From: Cytophagales bacterium
GTDB taxonomy: Bacteria > Bacteroidota > Bacteroidia > Cytophagales > Cyclobacteriaceae
Assembly: GCA_017303805.1 (NCBI GenBank)
Contig: JAFLBQ010000008.1
Coordinates: forward strand, 62,001 to 126,000
Direction of reading: 5' to 3'
DNA: 64,000 nt
Part shown: in pieces, positions 1-9,557 of the stretch
Position numbering within the stretch: position 1 is the first letter of the stretch
Layout: every line of letters begins with the position of its first letter
Made by a program: the position numbers and the translations under genes
The notes under the pieces: model-generated
The model's database searches: none
What the model was told of the DNA's origin: nothing
What the model saw: only the letters and a program-made list of their open reading frames with translations

Positions 1-889
1 ACCCTTTCGATTCGGTCTTACCTCCTGCTGCCGGCTTGTACGATTCTACATCGTGCTTGGTAACACGGCCACCTTCACCCGAACCCTGGATTTTACCAAT
101 ATCGAAGCCTAAATCTTTGGCCATCTTTTTTGCCAATGGCGAGGCTTTGATGCGACCGTCGGTAGTGGTGTGTTCTGTGGTAGTTGCTGGCGCAGTTGTT
201 TTTGTTTCGGCTTGCGGTGTAGCAGCCTTGGCTGGTGCTGCACCTTTGGCCTGATGTGCTTTAAGTAAGGTTTGCCAATCGGCATCCTTATCGCCAATAA
301 TAGCAAGCACCCCATTTACAGCAACTGCCTCCTTTTCTTTTGCACCGATATATAAAAGAGTGCCGGTATTGTACGATTCATATTCCATTGTAGCCTTGTC
401 GGTTTCAACTTCGGCTAGTAATTCGCCCGACTTCACACCATCGCCTACTTTCTTGTGCCACGCAGCAATCACGCCTTCGTTCATGGTATCGCTCATCTTA
501 GGCATAAGGACAATTTCAGCTTTTATACCCGAGGTGTCGATTGCTTCGGCCACGGCTGTGGCTTCAGTTTTAGGCGCTTCAGCTTTACCAACTGCTTTAG
601 ATTCTGTGGCACCGGCAGCCACACTCGCCAACAATGCCGAAAAATCTTCGCCCTTGTTTCCTACAATGGCCAGCACATCATTAATCTTTACTGCTTCGCC
701 TTCTTTGGCCCCCAGGTAAAGCACGGTGCCCGTGTTAAACGATTCGTAATCCATCGTGGCCTTGTCGGTTTCAATTTCGGCCATCAACTCGCCTGATTTT
801 ACGGTATCGCCTACCTTTTTATGCCATTTGGCGATAACCCCTTCGGTCATGGTATCGCTCATCTTGGGCATGCGCACTAACTCTGCCAT
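1..889 (-). CDS. Dihydrolipoamide acyltransferase (E2), 5' part
   Basis: This is the N-terminal part of an E2 component of a 2-oxo acid dehydrogenase complex, most likely pyruvate dehydrogenase, which transfers acyl groups from lipoyl arms to CoA. Reading from the start codon at 889, the protein opens with MAELVRMPKMSDTMTEG and has two lipoyl domains. Each carries an ETDKATM-type lipoylation site (residues about 37-43 and again about 130 residues later). They are joined by Ala/Thr/Lys-rich linkers, and a peripheral-subunit-binding segment (KASPLAKKMAKDLG) follows. The catalytic acyltransferase domain lies beyond the window edge. Two tandem lipoyl domains and the MPKMSDTM motif favour the pyruvate rather than the 2-oxoglutarate enzyme. 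The family is certain, the exact substrate slightly less so. Confidence 0.93.
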   Translation of the reverse strand, partial: MAELVRMPKMSDTMTEGVIAKWHKKVGDTVKSGELMAEIETDKATMDYESFNTGTVLYLGAKEGEAVKINDVLAIVGNKGEDFSALLASVAAGATESKAVGKAEAPKTEATAVAEAIDTSGIKAEIVLMPKMSDTMNEGVIAAWHKKVGDGVKSGELLAEVETDKATMEYESYNTGTLLYIGAKEKEAVAVNGVLAIIGDKDADWQTLLKAHQAKGAAPAKAATPQAETKTTAPATTTEHTTTDGRIKASPLAKKMAKDLGFDIGKIQGSGEGGRVTKHDVESYKPAAGGKTESKG

Positions 890-980
890 GTGTATTTTTA
901 TTAAGTCGGTTATTTCTTCTGTTGAGGGTCAAAAATAGCCTTATTTGCCCGATTTTCAAGCAATCAAAATCCCGGGTTTC

Positions 981-3932
981 TCAAAAATTAATACTGCTAA
1001 GCAATAGTTCGAATCGGGTTGTAGCAGGGTTTAATCCGTAGGAATACCGGAATCCAAAATCGAACTGCGGTAGCGTACGCAACAGGTTTACATCAAATTT
1101 TACTTCGGCCCCGGTGCTGAGGTAGGTGGCACTGTAGGACCGGTTATTTATCAGGCTGCTACCAAAACCATAGTCCAGAAACAAATTGGCCCGCACGCGC
1201 TGCACATTTACCAACGGCCCCAGGTGCACATCGGGGTACCAAACCGGTAGTGTATAATTGCCCGACATGGAGTAAAAGTTTTGAAACCTTGAAATCGCTA
1301 AACCACGGGGCAAGGGTATTTGGTTGCGGAAAGTATAGTTGTTAAGACCGGTGCCGCTACTTACGCGCACATCGGCTATGTAGGCGTTTTGATACGCCCA
1401 ATAACCCCATAACGAATGATGCTTGAATAACCCCGGTGCATACAGTTGGGTTTGCACCGAAACCTGGTTGCCGGAGTAATCGGTTTTATTTGGCGTATCG
1501 AAGTAGTCCAGAAAAAAAGCCATTCCCCATTTACTGTTGATATCGCGCCTGCTGCGTTTTTGCAACATGTAACCGCGCATGCCAAAATAATTATACACCA
1601 GGCTGCCCTTATCTAAATAGTTACGAAAAAAATACTGCGGGTAGTTGGCAGGTAACAAACGTCCACCGCCATCAATGCTGTTTTGAAAATCAGAAATGCT
1701 TTTTACACCTACATAGTTAAACACCGAGAACAAACTTAAAAATCGGGAAGAGGTGGTAAGCAACGGCAGGCGCAACCCGGCTTCCAGGGTTTTCTCCTGC
1801 CAGGTAAACTTAAGGTTTTCGGTTACGGTAGTGGTATCGGTGCCCACCACTTTATCGTAGGTAAGGTTGCCTTCTGTAATTGCCCGGCTGGATTTTGAAA
1901 CCGTTACATCCAATATCGGGTAAGCACCCTGGTAGCTCATGCCGGCACTCCAACTGCCAGTGCGTTCATTTACATCGTACAAATACCCGGCATTAAGCGA
2001 TAAGTTGTTCAATACATCGCGCGAGTTGATACCAACATCTACCCGTGTGAGTGTGTTATCGAGATAAGCGCCCCAATTGTAAGGGTTGAGTAAATGAGCC
2101 ACCCGCGAATACTTTTTGACCGGGTAGGTTTCTTTCGGTACAGCATTTAACAAGTGTGGGTTGCCTTCCTGCTCTACCAATGCGTTCAAAAATACCCCAG
2201 GCTGGGTGGTGAACGCGGGAGTCTCTTGCCAGGTACTTGCATTTAAAGGAGCGACAACAATATCCTGCCCATCGCGGGTTTGTTCGTTGTAATATAAATT
2301 TCCCGATGCACTAACCTCGGGATTATACGCACCGTAGCGACTTACCGTAAGCTGATAAACCTTTTGATCGTTTTTATTCAAAACATAAATGTTATCAATA
2401 CCGCTTCGAGGCGAATTGAAAAAAATGTACGCCTTCCACGCAACCGGGTACCCGATGTTCTCTTGTGTAGGTTCGGTATAATTCGTGCGCAAACCCGAAG
2501 CAACCGTGTAGCTGATCAGTTGTTTGCCGGCTGGCCCGGTAGCTAACGCAATTACCTCTTTACCATCGGCAGTCCAGCGCGGCATAGAAATAAAATCGTT
2601 ATCCGGATTTTCAAATTGCTGTACCACCGCTCCGGTTTCATAATCCAGAATTACAAGACGGGTTTGGTAATCCGTGCCGGTTTCAACGGTTGCCACACGT
2701 TTGCCATTGGGCGAAAGCGCAGCCGAAGCATACCGGCTCTTGATGGAAAGTTGCTTGCGTTGCCGGGTGGCTAAATCGTAGGCTACAATTACCGAATAGG
2801 TTTTAACCCGCCAGCGTGGATCGTACCGGTATTCGTTCCAAACTACCCGGCCGGCTGCTGCCGATAGCATACCTGTTTGATTGTAAGGCCCGAGTGTTAA
2901 AAGTTTCTTTTCCTTTCCGGCCGTAAGCAATACAAGCTCTTCGATGTCGCCAATACCCGATTTAATCGCTACAATCGAGTCGTTGCCTGCTTCTTGCGGA
3001 AACCGGTAATCGGTGTACGCATTGGAAGTTCGCTTTGTAATACTCTCGAAGGGCGTAGGGTTTAAATTATTCTGTTCCTGTTGCCATTCCTTTTGCAATT
3101 CAACAGCCATCTCTTTGTACAGGTCTTTAACATACAAGCCGGTTTCTTTTTTTATAGCGCGCGAAAATGTAAAGGGCATGAAGGGAGTTTGCCACGCCCT
3201 GCGGGTAATATTTTCCCAGGCTTCGGGGTTGTTGGTGCGCTGCCGCAAGTAGCCCACCATGTGGTAGCCCAACACGTAGTGATCGGGAATATTGTGTTTG
3301 TACGAGCGCAGGTATTGCTTGTTGTAATTAAAGGCCCGGCCCTCCAGCAAATTTGTTCGGAACAATAAATTAAAATATGGAATTCGCCCGCGGCCAGATT
3401 GCGTAAAAGCTGTTTCGGTAGCTACAGCATCGCCTTCCCAAAACCATTGCGGCACGGCCACATAACTCATAGCAGCCTGCGTGTTGGCGCCAAACAAGTA
3501 ATACAACGCCTTATTAAATCCACGGTTGGAATGATTGAACTGCACTACATGCCGGTATTCATGCACGGCCAATAAATCGAGCCAGTCCAACGTGCCCATA
3601 AAATTGTAGTTCTGCGAAGGCATGGCAAAAAACTCAGACCTGCGTGGGGTAATGGATACAAACCCGTTGCTGATTGCCGATTGATTTTGCAGGATTACCG
3701 AAATAGGCCGGGGCGTGGTGCCCAGCGATCTTGATTCTGGCTCGCGGATATGTTCTAAGGTGTTGGCCATGCGCATACCTTGTACCTCGAACCCTTTCGG
3801 GAAAACAACTCTGAAATGCGGAGACTTAACTTGCTTCCACTGCAAGTTGGGATTGTTTTCCAACACGGTAGTGGATTGACCAAATGCTATAAGACCTGAA
3901 GTCAAAAAGAAAAATACAACCAGTGCGCGCAT
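981..3932 (-). CDS. Secreted HExxH protein with TolB-like propeller and predicted C-terminal barrel
   Basis: A 983-residue exported protein with a signal peptide ending near FGQS at residue 20. Residues 124-128 read HEYRH, and WFWEGDAVATE follows about 40 residues later, with Glu166 placed like the third zinc ligand of gluzincin (peptidase MA-like) metalloproteases. Residues from about 300 to 600 contain repeated WD40/TolB-type blades (for example LSPNGKRVA and PRWTADGKEV). The last 350 or so residues are rich in alternating aromatic strands ending in LLLSSINF, as expected of an outer-membrane beta-barrel with a terminal Phe. The three-part arrangement is seen directly; protease activity is inferred from the motif and no substrate is evident. 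A short hairpin lies just before its start codon. Confidence 0.75.
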   Translation of the reverse strand: MRALVVFFFLTSGLIAFGQSTTVLENNPNLQWKQVKSPHFRVVFPKGFEVQGMRMANTLEHIREPESRSLGTTPRPISVILQNQSAISNGFVSITPRRSEFFAMPSQNYNFMGTLDWLDLLAVHEYRHVVQFNHSNRGFNKALYYLFGANTQAAMSYVAVPQWFWEGDAVATETAFTQSGRGRIPYFNLLFRTNLLEGRAFNYNKQYLRSYKHNIPDHYVLGYHMVGYLRQRTNNPEAWENITRRAWQTPFMPFTFSRAIKKETGLYVKDLYKEMAVELQKEWQQEQNNLNPTPFESITKRTSNAYTDYRFPQEAGNDSIVAIKSGIGDIEELVLLTAGKEKKLLTLGPYNQTGMLSAAAGRVVWNEYRYDPRWRVKTYSVIVAYDLATRQRKQLSIKSRYASAALSPNGKRVATVETGTDYQTRLVILDYETGAVVQQFENPDNDFISMPRWTADGKEVIALATGPAGKQLISYTVASGLRTNYTEPTQENIGYPVAWKAYIFFNSPRSGIDNIYVLNKNDQKVYQLTVSRYGAYNPEVSASGNLYYNEQTRDGQDIVVAPLNASTWQETPAFTTQPGVFLNALVEQEGNPHLLNAVPKETYPVKKYSRVAHLLNPYNWGAYLDNTLTRVDVGINSRDVLNNLSLNAGYLYDVNERTGSWSAGMSYQGAYPILDVTVSKSSRAITEGNLTYDKVVGTDTTTVTENLKFTWQEKTLEAGLRLPLLTTSSRFLSLFSVFNYVGVKSISDFQNSIDGGGRLLPANYPQYFFRNYLDKGSLVYNYFGMRGYMLQKRSRRDINSKWGMAFFLDYFDTPNKTDYSGNQVSVQTQLYAPGLFKHHSLWGYWAYQNAYIADVRVSSGTGLNNYTFRNQIPLPRGLAISRFQNFYSMSGNYTLPVWYPDVHLGPLVNVQRVRANLFLDYGFGSSLINNRSYSATYLSTGAEVKFDVNLLRTLPQFDFGFRYSYGLNPATTRFELLLSSINF

Positions 3933-3992
3933 ATACTTCCACGAAAGTGGAAAGCTACATTACACCGGTCAATTTTACTAAGCTGCTTAACC

Positions 3993-4952
3993 TCAATTCT
4001 CTGTAAGGTCGTCTAAACTATTAAACTTTCGCCCCAAACCAGTAACCGCTGCCACATTAAAAAAGCCCACCGCTTTACTACCTGCTGCCTGTGCGTTTCG
4101 GATGTTGGTAGAAACGTTGGCCAGCGGTGTGGAGAAGAGTTCGCCAAAGCCGCCCGGCCTGTTGGTTTGTACGGCCACTTCATTCAAAAAGTTAAATGCC
4201 GCTTCGGTTACAGAATGTAGTTGCACAAACACCGAATCGCCAACCTGATAGGGAGAGAGAAAATTTCCATTTGCATCGGTATCAAACGGATTAATCGATC
4301 TGCGAATAGGAGCAATAAATTGCACACCCCCAAAATTCCCACCTTTCGAAAAGCCCGCATCGTAGGCAGTTACAATCTCGCTGGGTTTATTTAATAGGAT
4401 ACCGTTTTTGTACGTGCGGATCCAATACGAATTGCCGGGCTCATCCGGGTCTTTGGCCCAAAACTCGGCCAGGTACAAATCATCCACAAACTGATTGCCT
4501 TTCTGAACATAAAACGTAATGCTATCTACCGGGGGTGCAACCCCCATTACCGACTCGGCATTAAAAATTTCGCCTCCGGTACTAATTTGTAATTGATACC
4601 GCAGCCCCACTTGTCCAAACGTATTACTTCCGGAAGGCACCCACACGTACTCGCCAGGTTTATTTTCAATAAAGGAATAAACAACACCATTCTGATCAGT
4701 AACCGTTACGGTGGCGCCTGCTACAGCCGGAGGCAGCAAGTTTTCAAAGTAAGGCTGCGTACGCGATAAGAAGATCTTTTGCGAATCCGGTAAATTGGTA
4801 ATCCAGGCATCTACAACCAAAACAGGGTCTGCCTTTTGCAGGTTAGGATTAATTACATCTTCGCAAGCCATAAGCACACCCACTGCTAAAATTGGTAACA
4901 GGTAGGTTAACTTTTTCAATCCGATAACGGAGACAATTCTTGTGAACACCAT
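3993..4952 (-). CDS. DUF4249 lipoprotein paired with TonB receptor
   Basis: A 319-residue lipoprotein of the DUF4249 type. I chose the ATG at 4952, four bases after the stop of the upstream receptor gene; the longer reading frame to 5117 would run inside that gene. The N-terminus has a hydrophobic stretch ending in the lipobox LMAC, so the mature protein should be lipid-anchored. The motifs NPNLQKADPVLVVDAWITN, DQNGVVYSF and DSITFYVQKG are typical of the family. DUF4249 genes regularly follow a TonB-dependent receptor, as here. The role is presumably a surface partner of that receptor, but the ligand cannot be told from sequence. Confidence 0.88.
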   Translation of the reverse strand: MVFTRIVSVIGLKKLTYLLPILAVGVLMACEDVINPNLQKADPVLVVDAWITNLPDSQKIFLSRTQPYFENLLPPAVAGATVTVTDQNGVVYSFIENKPGEYVWVPSGSNTFGQVGLRYQLQISTGGEIFNAESVMGVAPPVDSITFYVQKGNQFVDDLYLAEFWAKDPDEPGNSYWIRTYKNGILLNKPSEIVTAYDAGFSKGGNFGGVQFIAPIRRSINPFDTDANGNFLSPYQVGDSVFVQLHSVTEAAFNFLNEVAVQTNRPGGFGELFSTPLANVSTNIRNAQAAGSKAVGFFNVAAVTGLGRKFNSLDDLTEN

Positions 4953-4956
4953 GCCT

Positions 4957-7341
4957 TTAAAATTTGAAGTTGTAAGAAACCGAAGGAATAAACGTACCGA
5001 TGATAGCCAGTTGCCGGGCCTCGCTGTTGAGCGGACTGCCTTGTGCCACGCGCTCATCGCCTTGCGTAAAGTAAATTGAGAACGGATTTTTTCGGGCGTA
5101 CACATTGTAAACTCCAAACACCCAGTAATCGGAATTCTTGCGAGCCTTGCCGTTGGCCTTTACTGTTTTACCTTCTAACCGAAAGGCAATATCTAACCGG
5201 TGGTAAGCCGGAAGGCGCACATTGTTGCGGCCACCTTCGGCATTGTACGGAATAAGAATCCCTTGAATGACATAGCGCGAAGTGGGAAACGTGGCCGGTG
5301 TGCCACTTACAAATGTAAAGTTTGCCGATGCCGACCAGCGTTTGTTTAAATCATAGAAGCCACTAACCTTCACGTTGTGTGTTTGATCGTAGCGCGTTGC
5401 ATACCATTGGTTGTTGTTGATGCCATTTACTTTTAGTTCGGTGCGGGCAAGGGTATAAGCAATCCAACCGGTAAAGCGACCACTTTTCTTTTGCAGGTAC
5501 AATTCTAAACCATAAGCCCTTCCTATTCCTGAAAGTAAATCGCCTTCGAGGTATTGGTTGATAAGCAAGTCCGCCCCGTCTATATAATCGATTTGGTTTT
5601 GTGTGCTGCGATAATAGGCTTCGGCAGAAAATTCATACGTGCGGTCCTTACCGAAATCGCGAAACCAACCCACCGCATACTGGTTGCCGGTTTCGGGCTT
5701 AATATTGTTGGTGCTGGGTGTCCACACATCCAACGGATTGGAGGCAGTGGTATTTGAAATCAAGTGTACATATTGCGCCATGCGGGTGTAGCTGGCCTTT
5801 ACAGACGATACATCATTCAACTCGGCTTTAAAAGCAAGGCGCGGTTCCAGGTTTTGATAGGTAGCCATGCGCTGATTACGCGAGTAGGTACGTTCGGCTA
5901 CCGGGGTTCTGCGCGTGCCTGCGGTAGTATCGTTATAATCGTATTGCACCCCGCTTCCTAAACCCACAAAATGCGAAAACCGAATGCCATATTCCACAGC
6001 CACTCGCTGCGAAAGCTTTTGATTATTACCCGCATACAAAGCCGTTTCGAGATTGTATTTTCTTGGAAGACTTATATCGATACGGCTACCGTTGCTGGTT
6101 CCGTACGCATTGGCAGGTTCAAACCAATAGTAATTGGCTTCGGCCCCAAACGATACTTCGTTGTTGGTATTAATAAAGTAACTGAATGCCGGCCTGAAGG
6201 TTAGGTTTTGCACCGATGACTTCCATCTGAAATTATCGCGTTCGTTTTCTCCAAACTGCAGCGAATAATCGTATTTGCTAAATACCGTTGAAAAATTGGC
6301 GAAGAGCCGGTCGTTAAAAATTTTATTCCACCGCAAGGTGCCCGTGTTGTTGCCCCAGGAAAATCCCTGATTCTTGTCGAAGAAGAATTTATCGCGGCCG
6401 GTATAACCGGAAAGAAAAATTCGGTTTTGTTTGTTGAGGTTGTAGTTTACTTTTCCGGTAAGGTCATAAAAATTTAAGGCGGCACCCTCGTTCAAAATAT
6501 CAACAAAGGGTCGGGCTAAAATGTCTGCATACGACCTGCGGCCGGCTACAATAAACGAACCCTGGCTGTTGGCAATAGGGCCTTCTACCGATGCGCGGCT
6601 AAAGATGGTGCCAATACCTCCGTTTACCGCAAGAGTCTTGTTGTTACCTTCTTTCATGCGCACATCCAGCAACGAGGCAATGCGCCCCCCGTATTGGGCT
6701 GGTACCGCGCCTTTATAGAGCCGGGTATCCTTTACGGCATCGGGGTTAAATACCGAAAAGAAACCCAACAAGTGCGAAGAGTTGTAAACGGTGGCTTCAT
6801 CCAGCAAAATCAGGTTTTGCCCCACGCTGCCCCCACGCACGTTAAACCCCGATGCACCCTCGCCTACCGTAGAAACACCCGGCAACTGCTGCAAACTTTT
6901 TATTACGTCTGCTTCGCCCAAGAAAGCCGGAATGCGCAAAATGGTATTGATGTCAAGTCTGTTCACACTCATCTGCAGCGACTTTACACCTTGTAGTTCT
7001 TTTTCAGAGCTTACCACCACCTCCTCCAACTGCCGGCCTTCCGGCTGTAGTTCAAGATCTAACCGGATGCTTTCGTTTAGGTTAAGTGTTTTACTTTGAG
7101 CACTGTAGCCAATGTAACTAAAAACTATTTCGTACTCGCCCGGTTCTACGGTAAGCGAGTAAAACCCATACACATTCGTGGTGGTACCTGTGGCCAGCGA
7201 CCTCACATAGATATTAGCACCAATAAGTGCCTCGCCATTGGCACCGTCTTTCACATAGCCACTGAGGGTAAACCGGGTTTGCGCATGACCAAAGAAAGGA
7301 AGCAGGATAAAGGTTAGTAAAAGTAGCCGCATAGAAATCAA
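4957..7341 (-). CDS. TonB-dependent receptor with carboxypeptidase-like N-terminal domain
   Basis: A 794-residue outer-membrane receptor. A signal peptide (to about residue 20, FGHAQ) is followed by a CarboxypepD_reg-like beta-sandwich at about 25-105 (SGYVKDGANGEALIGANIYV). The plug domain spans about 120-230, with LQQLPGVSTVGEGASGFNVRGG and YGGRIASLLDVRMKEG. The rest is a 22-strand-type barrel ending SVSYNFKF, with the terminal Phe needed for BAM recognition. It heads a two-gene unit with the DUF4249 lipoprotein four bases downstream. Such receptors import large ligands with TonB energy; no substrate is indicated. Confidence 0.92.
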   Translation of the reverse strand: MISMRLLLLTFILLPFFGHAQTRFTLSGYVKDGANGEALIGANIYVRSLATGTTTNVYGFYSLTVEPGEYEIVFSYIGYSAQSKTLNLNESIRLDLELQPEGRQLEEVVVSSEKELQGVKSLQMSVNRLDINTILRIPAFLGEADVIKSLQQLPGVSTVGEGASGFNVRGGSVGQNLILLDEATVYNSSHLLGFFSVFNPDAVKDTRLYKGAVPAQYGGRIASLLDVRMKEGNNKTLAVNGGIGTIFSRASVEGPIANSQGSFIVAGRRSYADILARPFVDILNEGAALNFYDLTGKVNYNLNKQNRIFLSGYTGRDKFFFDKNQGFSWGNNTGTLRWNKIFNDRLFANFSTVFSKYDYSLQFGENERDNFRWKSSVQNLTFRPAFSYFINTNNEVSFGAEANYYWFEPANAYGTSNGSRIDISLPRKYNLETALYAGNNQKLSQRVAVEYGIRFSHFVGLGSGVQYDYNDTTAGTRRTPVAERTYSRNQRMATYQNLEPRLAFKAELNDVSSVKASYTRMAQYVHLISNTTASNPLDVWTPSTNNIKPETGNQYAVGWFRDFGKDRTYEFSAEAYYRSTQNQIDYIDGADLLINQYLEGDLLSGIGRAYGLELYLQKKSGRFTGWIAYTLARTELKVNGINNNQWYATRYDQTHNVKVSGFYDLNKRWSASANFTFVSGTPATFPTSRYVIQGILIPYNAEGGRNNVRLPAYHRLDIAFRLEGKTVKANGKARKNSDYWVFGVYNVYARKNPFSIYFTQGDERVAQGSPLNSEARQLAIIGTFIPSVSYNFKF

Positions 7342-7430
7342 ATTATGGTTTAAACAGCAATACCTGCATTTGTGTTGCGCACGAACGGTTAAATAATTAA
7401 GATGCTACTGTAGGTTGTTGCGTAATCACC

Positions 7431-7438
7431 TATTTTTG
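7431..7438 (+). promoter_or_regulatory. TAnnTTTG -7 element before the 40-aa ORF
   Basis: TATTTTTG matches the Bacteroidota -7 consensus TAnnTTTG and lies ten bases before the ATG at 7449. No convincing TTTG -33 partner is seen at 17-23 bp upstream. Confidence 0.4.
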
Positions 7439-7448
7439 CAATCGCAAA

Positions 7449-7571
7449 ATGAAAAAACTGATTGAACTATATAAAAAGTACCGGGCCTATGTGCGGGTGG
7501 ACCTGGTGATGTATGCAGTAATGCTGTTGCTGATCATCTTGTACTTTATCTATACAGTATGGGCCGGCTAA
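7449..7571 (+). CDS. Small single-span membrane protein (40 aa)
   Basis: This short reading frame begins MKKLIELYKKYRAYVRVDL, a strongly basic amphipathic start, and continues with one hydrophobic span of about 18 residues (VMYAVMLLLIILYFIYTV) ending WAG. A TAnnTTTG promoter element lies just upstream. Its stop codon overlaps the stop region of the convergent bestrophin gene by four bases. Basic-in, hydrophobic-out organisation predicts a small inner-membrane protein with a cytoplasmic N-terminus. I recognise no family. Length, promoter and amino-acid pattern support a real gene, but conservation has not been tested. Confidence 0.5.
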   Translation: MKKLIELYKKYRAYVRVDLVMYAVMLLLIILYFIYTVWAG

Positions 7572-8452
7572 TTCGTTAGCAAAATTTCGCGTACGTTGTC
7601 TTTGATCTTCATGGCCAGTTCATCGGTAGGCAAATCGTTAATATCCCGGCCAAACGGGTCTTCAATTTCTTCGGCAATCAGTTCCACACTCAGCAAAACA
7701 AAAGTAATGAGCATAACAATAGGAATAGTATAATACCCACTGGTGGTAACAAAGGCAAAAGGCAGGGTTATCAGATAAATGAAGATAAACTGCTTAATGT
7801 ACATACTATAATTATAAGGAATGGGTGTATTCTTAATGCGTTCGCAGGCACCAAGAATATCTGCAAACTCTTTCAGCTCTTTATCTACAAGAAACAACTG
7901 GTCACCGGTTAAAACCCCTTTTTGATACAGTGTATTTATCCGAGAATACATCATAGAGGCGATGCGGTTCGGTACATGTTTTACGCTTCGCAGGTTATCA
8001 AGAAACTTATCGTCCACTACATCAAATTCTTCCAGTTTGGCTCCTTTGCGCAAATGCTCCTTGGTGGCATATACAAAATTGGCGATCATGGCCGCAAACC
8101 AGGTTCGGTTTTCCTGATCGGCCAGGTTGAACATGGCATTTAGTTTATGCGCCAGGTTACGGGTGTTATTTACCATGCTGCCCCAAAGCTTGCGGCCTTC
8201 CCACCAGCGGTCGTACGAAGAGTTGGTGCGGAACACAAGAAACAAACCCAACACAATACCCAGCAGCGAGTGCATGGAGATCGTGGTATGAAAATCTTCT
8301 TCGTGAAAACGAAAGACATCCAGCAACAGGTAGCATAACCCAGCCGAAAAAACCGTCATAAAAATAATGGCCGGAGTAAGGGTGCGCATAACACCCCGGC
8401 TGTAGGCATGGAAAATAAGCGAAAACCAGACTTTGGGATTATAGTTTACCAT
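7568..8452 (-). CDS. Bestrophin-family (UPF0187) channel
   Basis: A 294-residue membrane protein of the bacterial bestrophin family. These proteins form pentameric anion or cation channels in the inner membrane. Visible family features are the opening MVNYNPKVWFSLIFHAYSRG, FRTNSSYDRWWEGRKLWG (the conserved YDRWWE block at about residues 80-85), and the C-terminal EEIEDPFGRDINDLPTDEL. Hydrophobic segments lie at about 25-45, 55-72 and 210-255. The length is usual for bacterial members. It is transcribed alone, with the SPFH operon divergent upstream. The ion carried is unknown. Confidence 0.92.
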   Translation of the reverse strand: MVNYNPKVWFSLIFHAYSRGVMRTLTPAIIFMTVFSAGLCYLLLDVFRFHEEDFHTTISMHSLLGIVLGLFLVFRTNSSYDRWWEGRKLWGSMVNNTRNLAHKLNAMFNLADQENRTWFAAMIANFVYATKEHLRKGAKLEEFDVVDDKFLDNLRSVKHVPNRIASMMYSRINTLYQKGVLTGDQLFLVDKELKEFADILGACERIKNTPIPYNYSMYIKQFIFIYLITLPFAFVTTSGYYTIPIVMLITFVLLSVELIAEEIEDPFGRDINDLPTDELAMKIKDNVREILLTN

Positions 8453-8546
8453 AAAAGGTGCGAAAAAGCGCCCTAATAAACCGATTCAAAAAAAGATTTC
8501 AAAATAGCAACCCGGTTACCGGAAAACCGTTACATTTATCATAATA

Positions 8547-8561
8547 ATATCAATTTGATAT
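8547..8561. promoter_or_regulatory. 15-bp palindrome upstream of the SPFH-Arc operon
   Basis: ATATCAATTTGATAT is a perfect inverted repeat (7-bp arms, one central base) in the bestrophin/SPFH divergent gap, about 95 bp before the SPFH start. It could be an operator, possibly for the ribbon-helix-helix protein encoded in the same operon. That is inference only. Confidence 0.3.
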
Positions 8562-8654
8562 CATCGTTTGAAATGACCATAGAACCGCCACACCAAAAAG
8601 GGTATGGCCTTCCTAGGCATTTCATCACACCTTAAACACAATAAATTTTTACAC

Positions 8655-9503
8655 ATGAAAGAAAAATCGTTTTCCCCGCTCTCAGGCTACCTCATGTTAC
8701 TGGTGGTTCTGGTGTTTATGCTTGCTGGCACTGTTGGAGTGCTGCTTACACGCAACCTGTATTTGCTGTGGTTTCTTGGTATTGGTTTGTTTTTAAGTTT
8801 TGGATTTTTCTTTGTGAACCCGAACGACTCGGTAGTGCTGGTTTTATTTGGCGATTACAAAGGAACCGTTAAGCAAAATGGCTTTTACTGGGTTAATCCC
8901 TTTTTCAGTCGGAAAAAGATCTCGTTGCGTGCGCGCAATTTTGACAGCGAAAAGATAAAAGTGAACGATAAAGTGGGCAACCCGATACAGATTGGGGTAA
9001 TTCTGGTGTGGCAGGTAAAAGATACCTTTAAAGCAGCGTTCGAGGTGGACAACTACGAAAATTTTGTACGCATTCAGAGCGACTCGGCAGTGCGTACACT
9101 TGCCGGGTTGTATCCATACGATAATTTTGATAATGAAAACGAAGTAACCTTGCGCTCGGGCCATACCGAAGTAAACCATGCATTGGAAGAAAATCTAAAG
9201 AACCGGTTGGAGATTGCGGGCATCCATGTGGTAGAAGCACGCATTGGGTATTTGGCCTATGCCTCTGAAATTGCCGGGGCCATGTTGCGCAGGCAACAAG
9301 CTGCAGCCGTAGTAGCGGCTCGCTTTAAAATTGTGGAAGGCGCGGTAAGTATGGTTCAAATGGCACTCGAACATCTCTCGAAAGAGAATATTATTGAATT
9401 GGACGAAGAGCGCAAAGCTGCCATGGTAAGTAACCTGATGGTTGTGTTGTGTGGCGATAAAGACGCCAGCCCCGTAGTGAATGCCGGAACGTTGCACTCG
9501 TAA
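8655..9503 (+). CDS. SPFH-domain membrane protein (stomatin/prohibitin-like)
   Basis: A 282-residue SPFH/Band 7 protein. I place the start at the ATG at 8655 (MKEKSFSPLSGYLML) rather than an upstream codon, because it precedes two closely spaced transmembrane segments (about residues 9-31 and 34-52). The SPFH domain follows from about 60: NPNDSVVLVLFGDYKGTVKQ, then LRARNFDSEKIKVNDKVGNP, and the helical part RLEIAGIHVVEARIGYLAYA with ALRRQQ-like segments. Such proteins oligomerise into membrane microdomain scaffolds. It is followed by a PH-like membrane protein and a 51-residue Arc-like protein, apparently one operon. Confidence 0.9.
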   Translation: MKEKSFSPLSGYLMLLVVLVFMLAGTVGVLLTRNLYLLWFLGIGLFLSFGFFFVNPNDSVVLVLFGDYKGTVKQNGFYWVNPFFSRKKISLRARNFDSEKIKVNDKVGNPIQIGVILVWQVKDTFKAAFEVDNYENFVRIQSDSAVRTLAGLYPYDNFDNENEVTLRSGHTEVNHALEENLKNRLEIAGIHVVEARIGYLAYASEIAGAMLRRQQAAAVVAARFKIVEGAVSMVQMALEHLSKENIIELDEERKAAMVSNLMVVLCGDKDASPVVNAGTLHS

Positions 9504-9557
9504 AACCTTATCTCCTTACGATATAGCTACAACTTCAGCAGGTAGATTTTAAACAGC

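Noticed and set aside
4953-5117. Longer N-terminus for the DUF4249 protein
   Set aside because: The extension lies inside the TonB receptor gene in another frame and would destroy the lipoprotein signal that starts at 4952.
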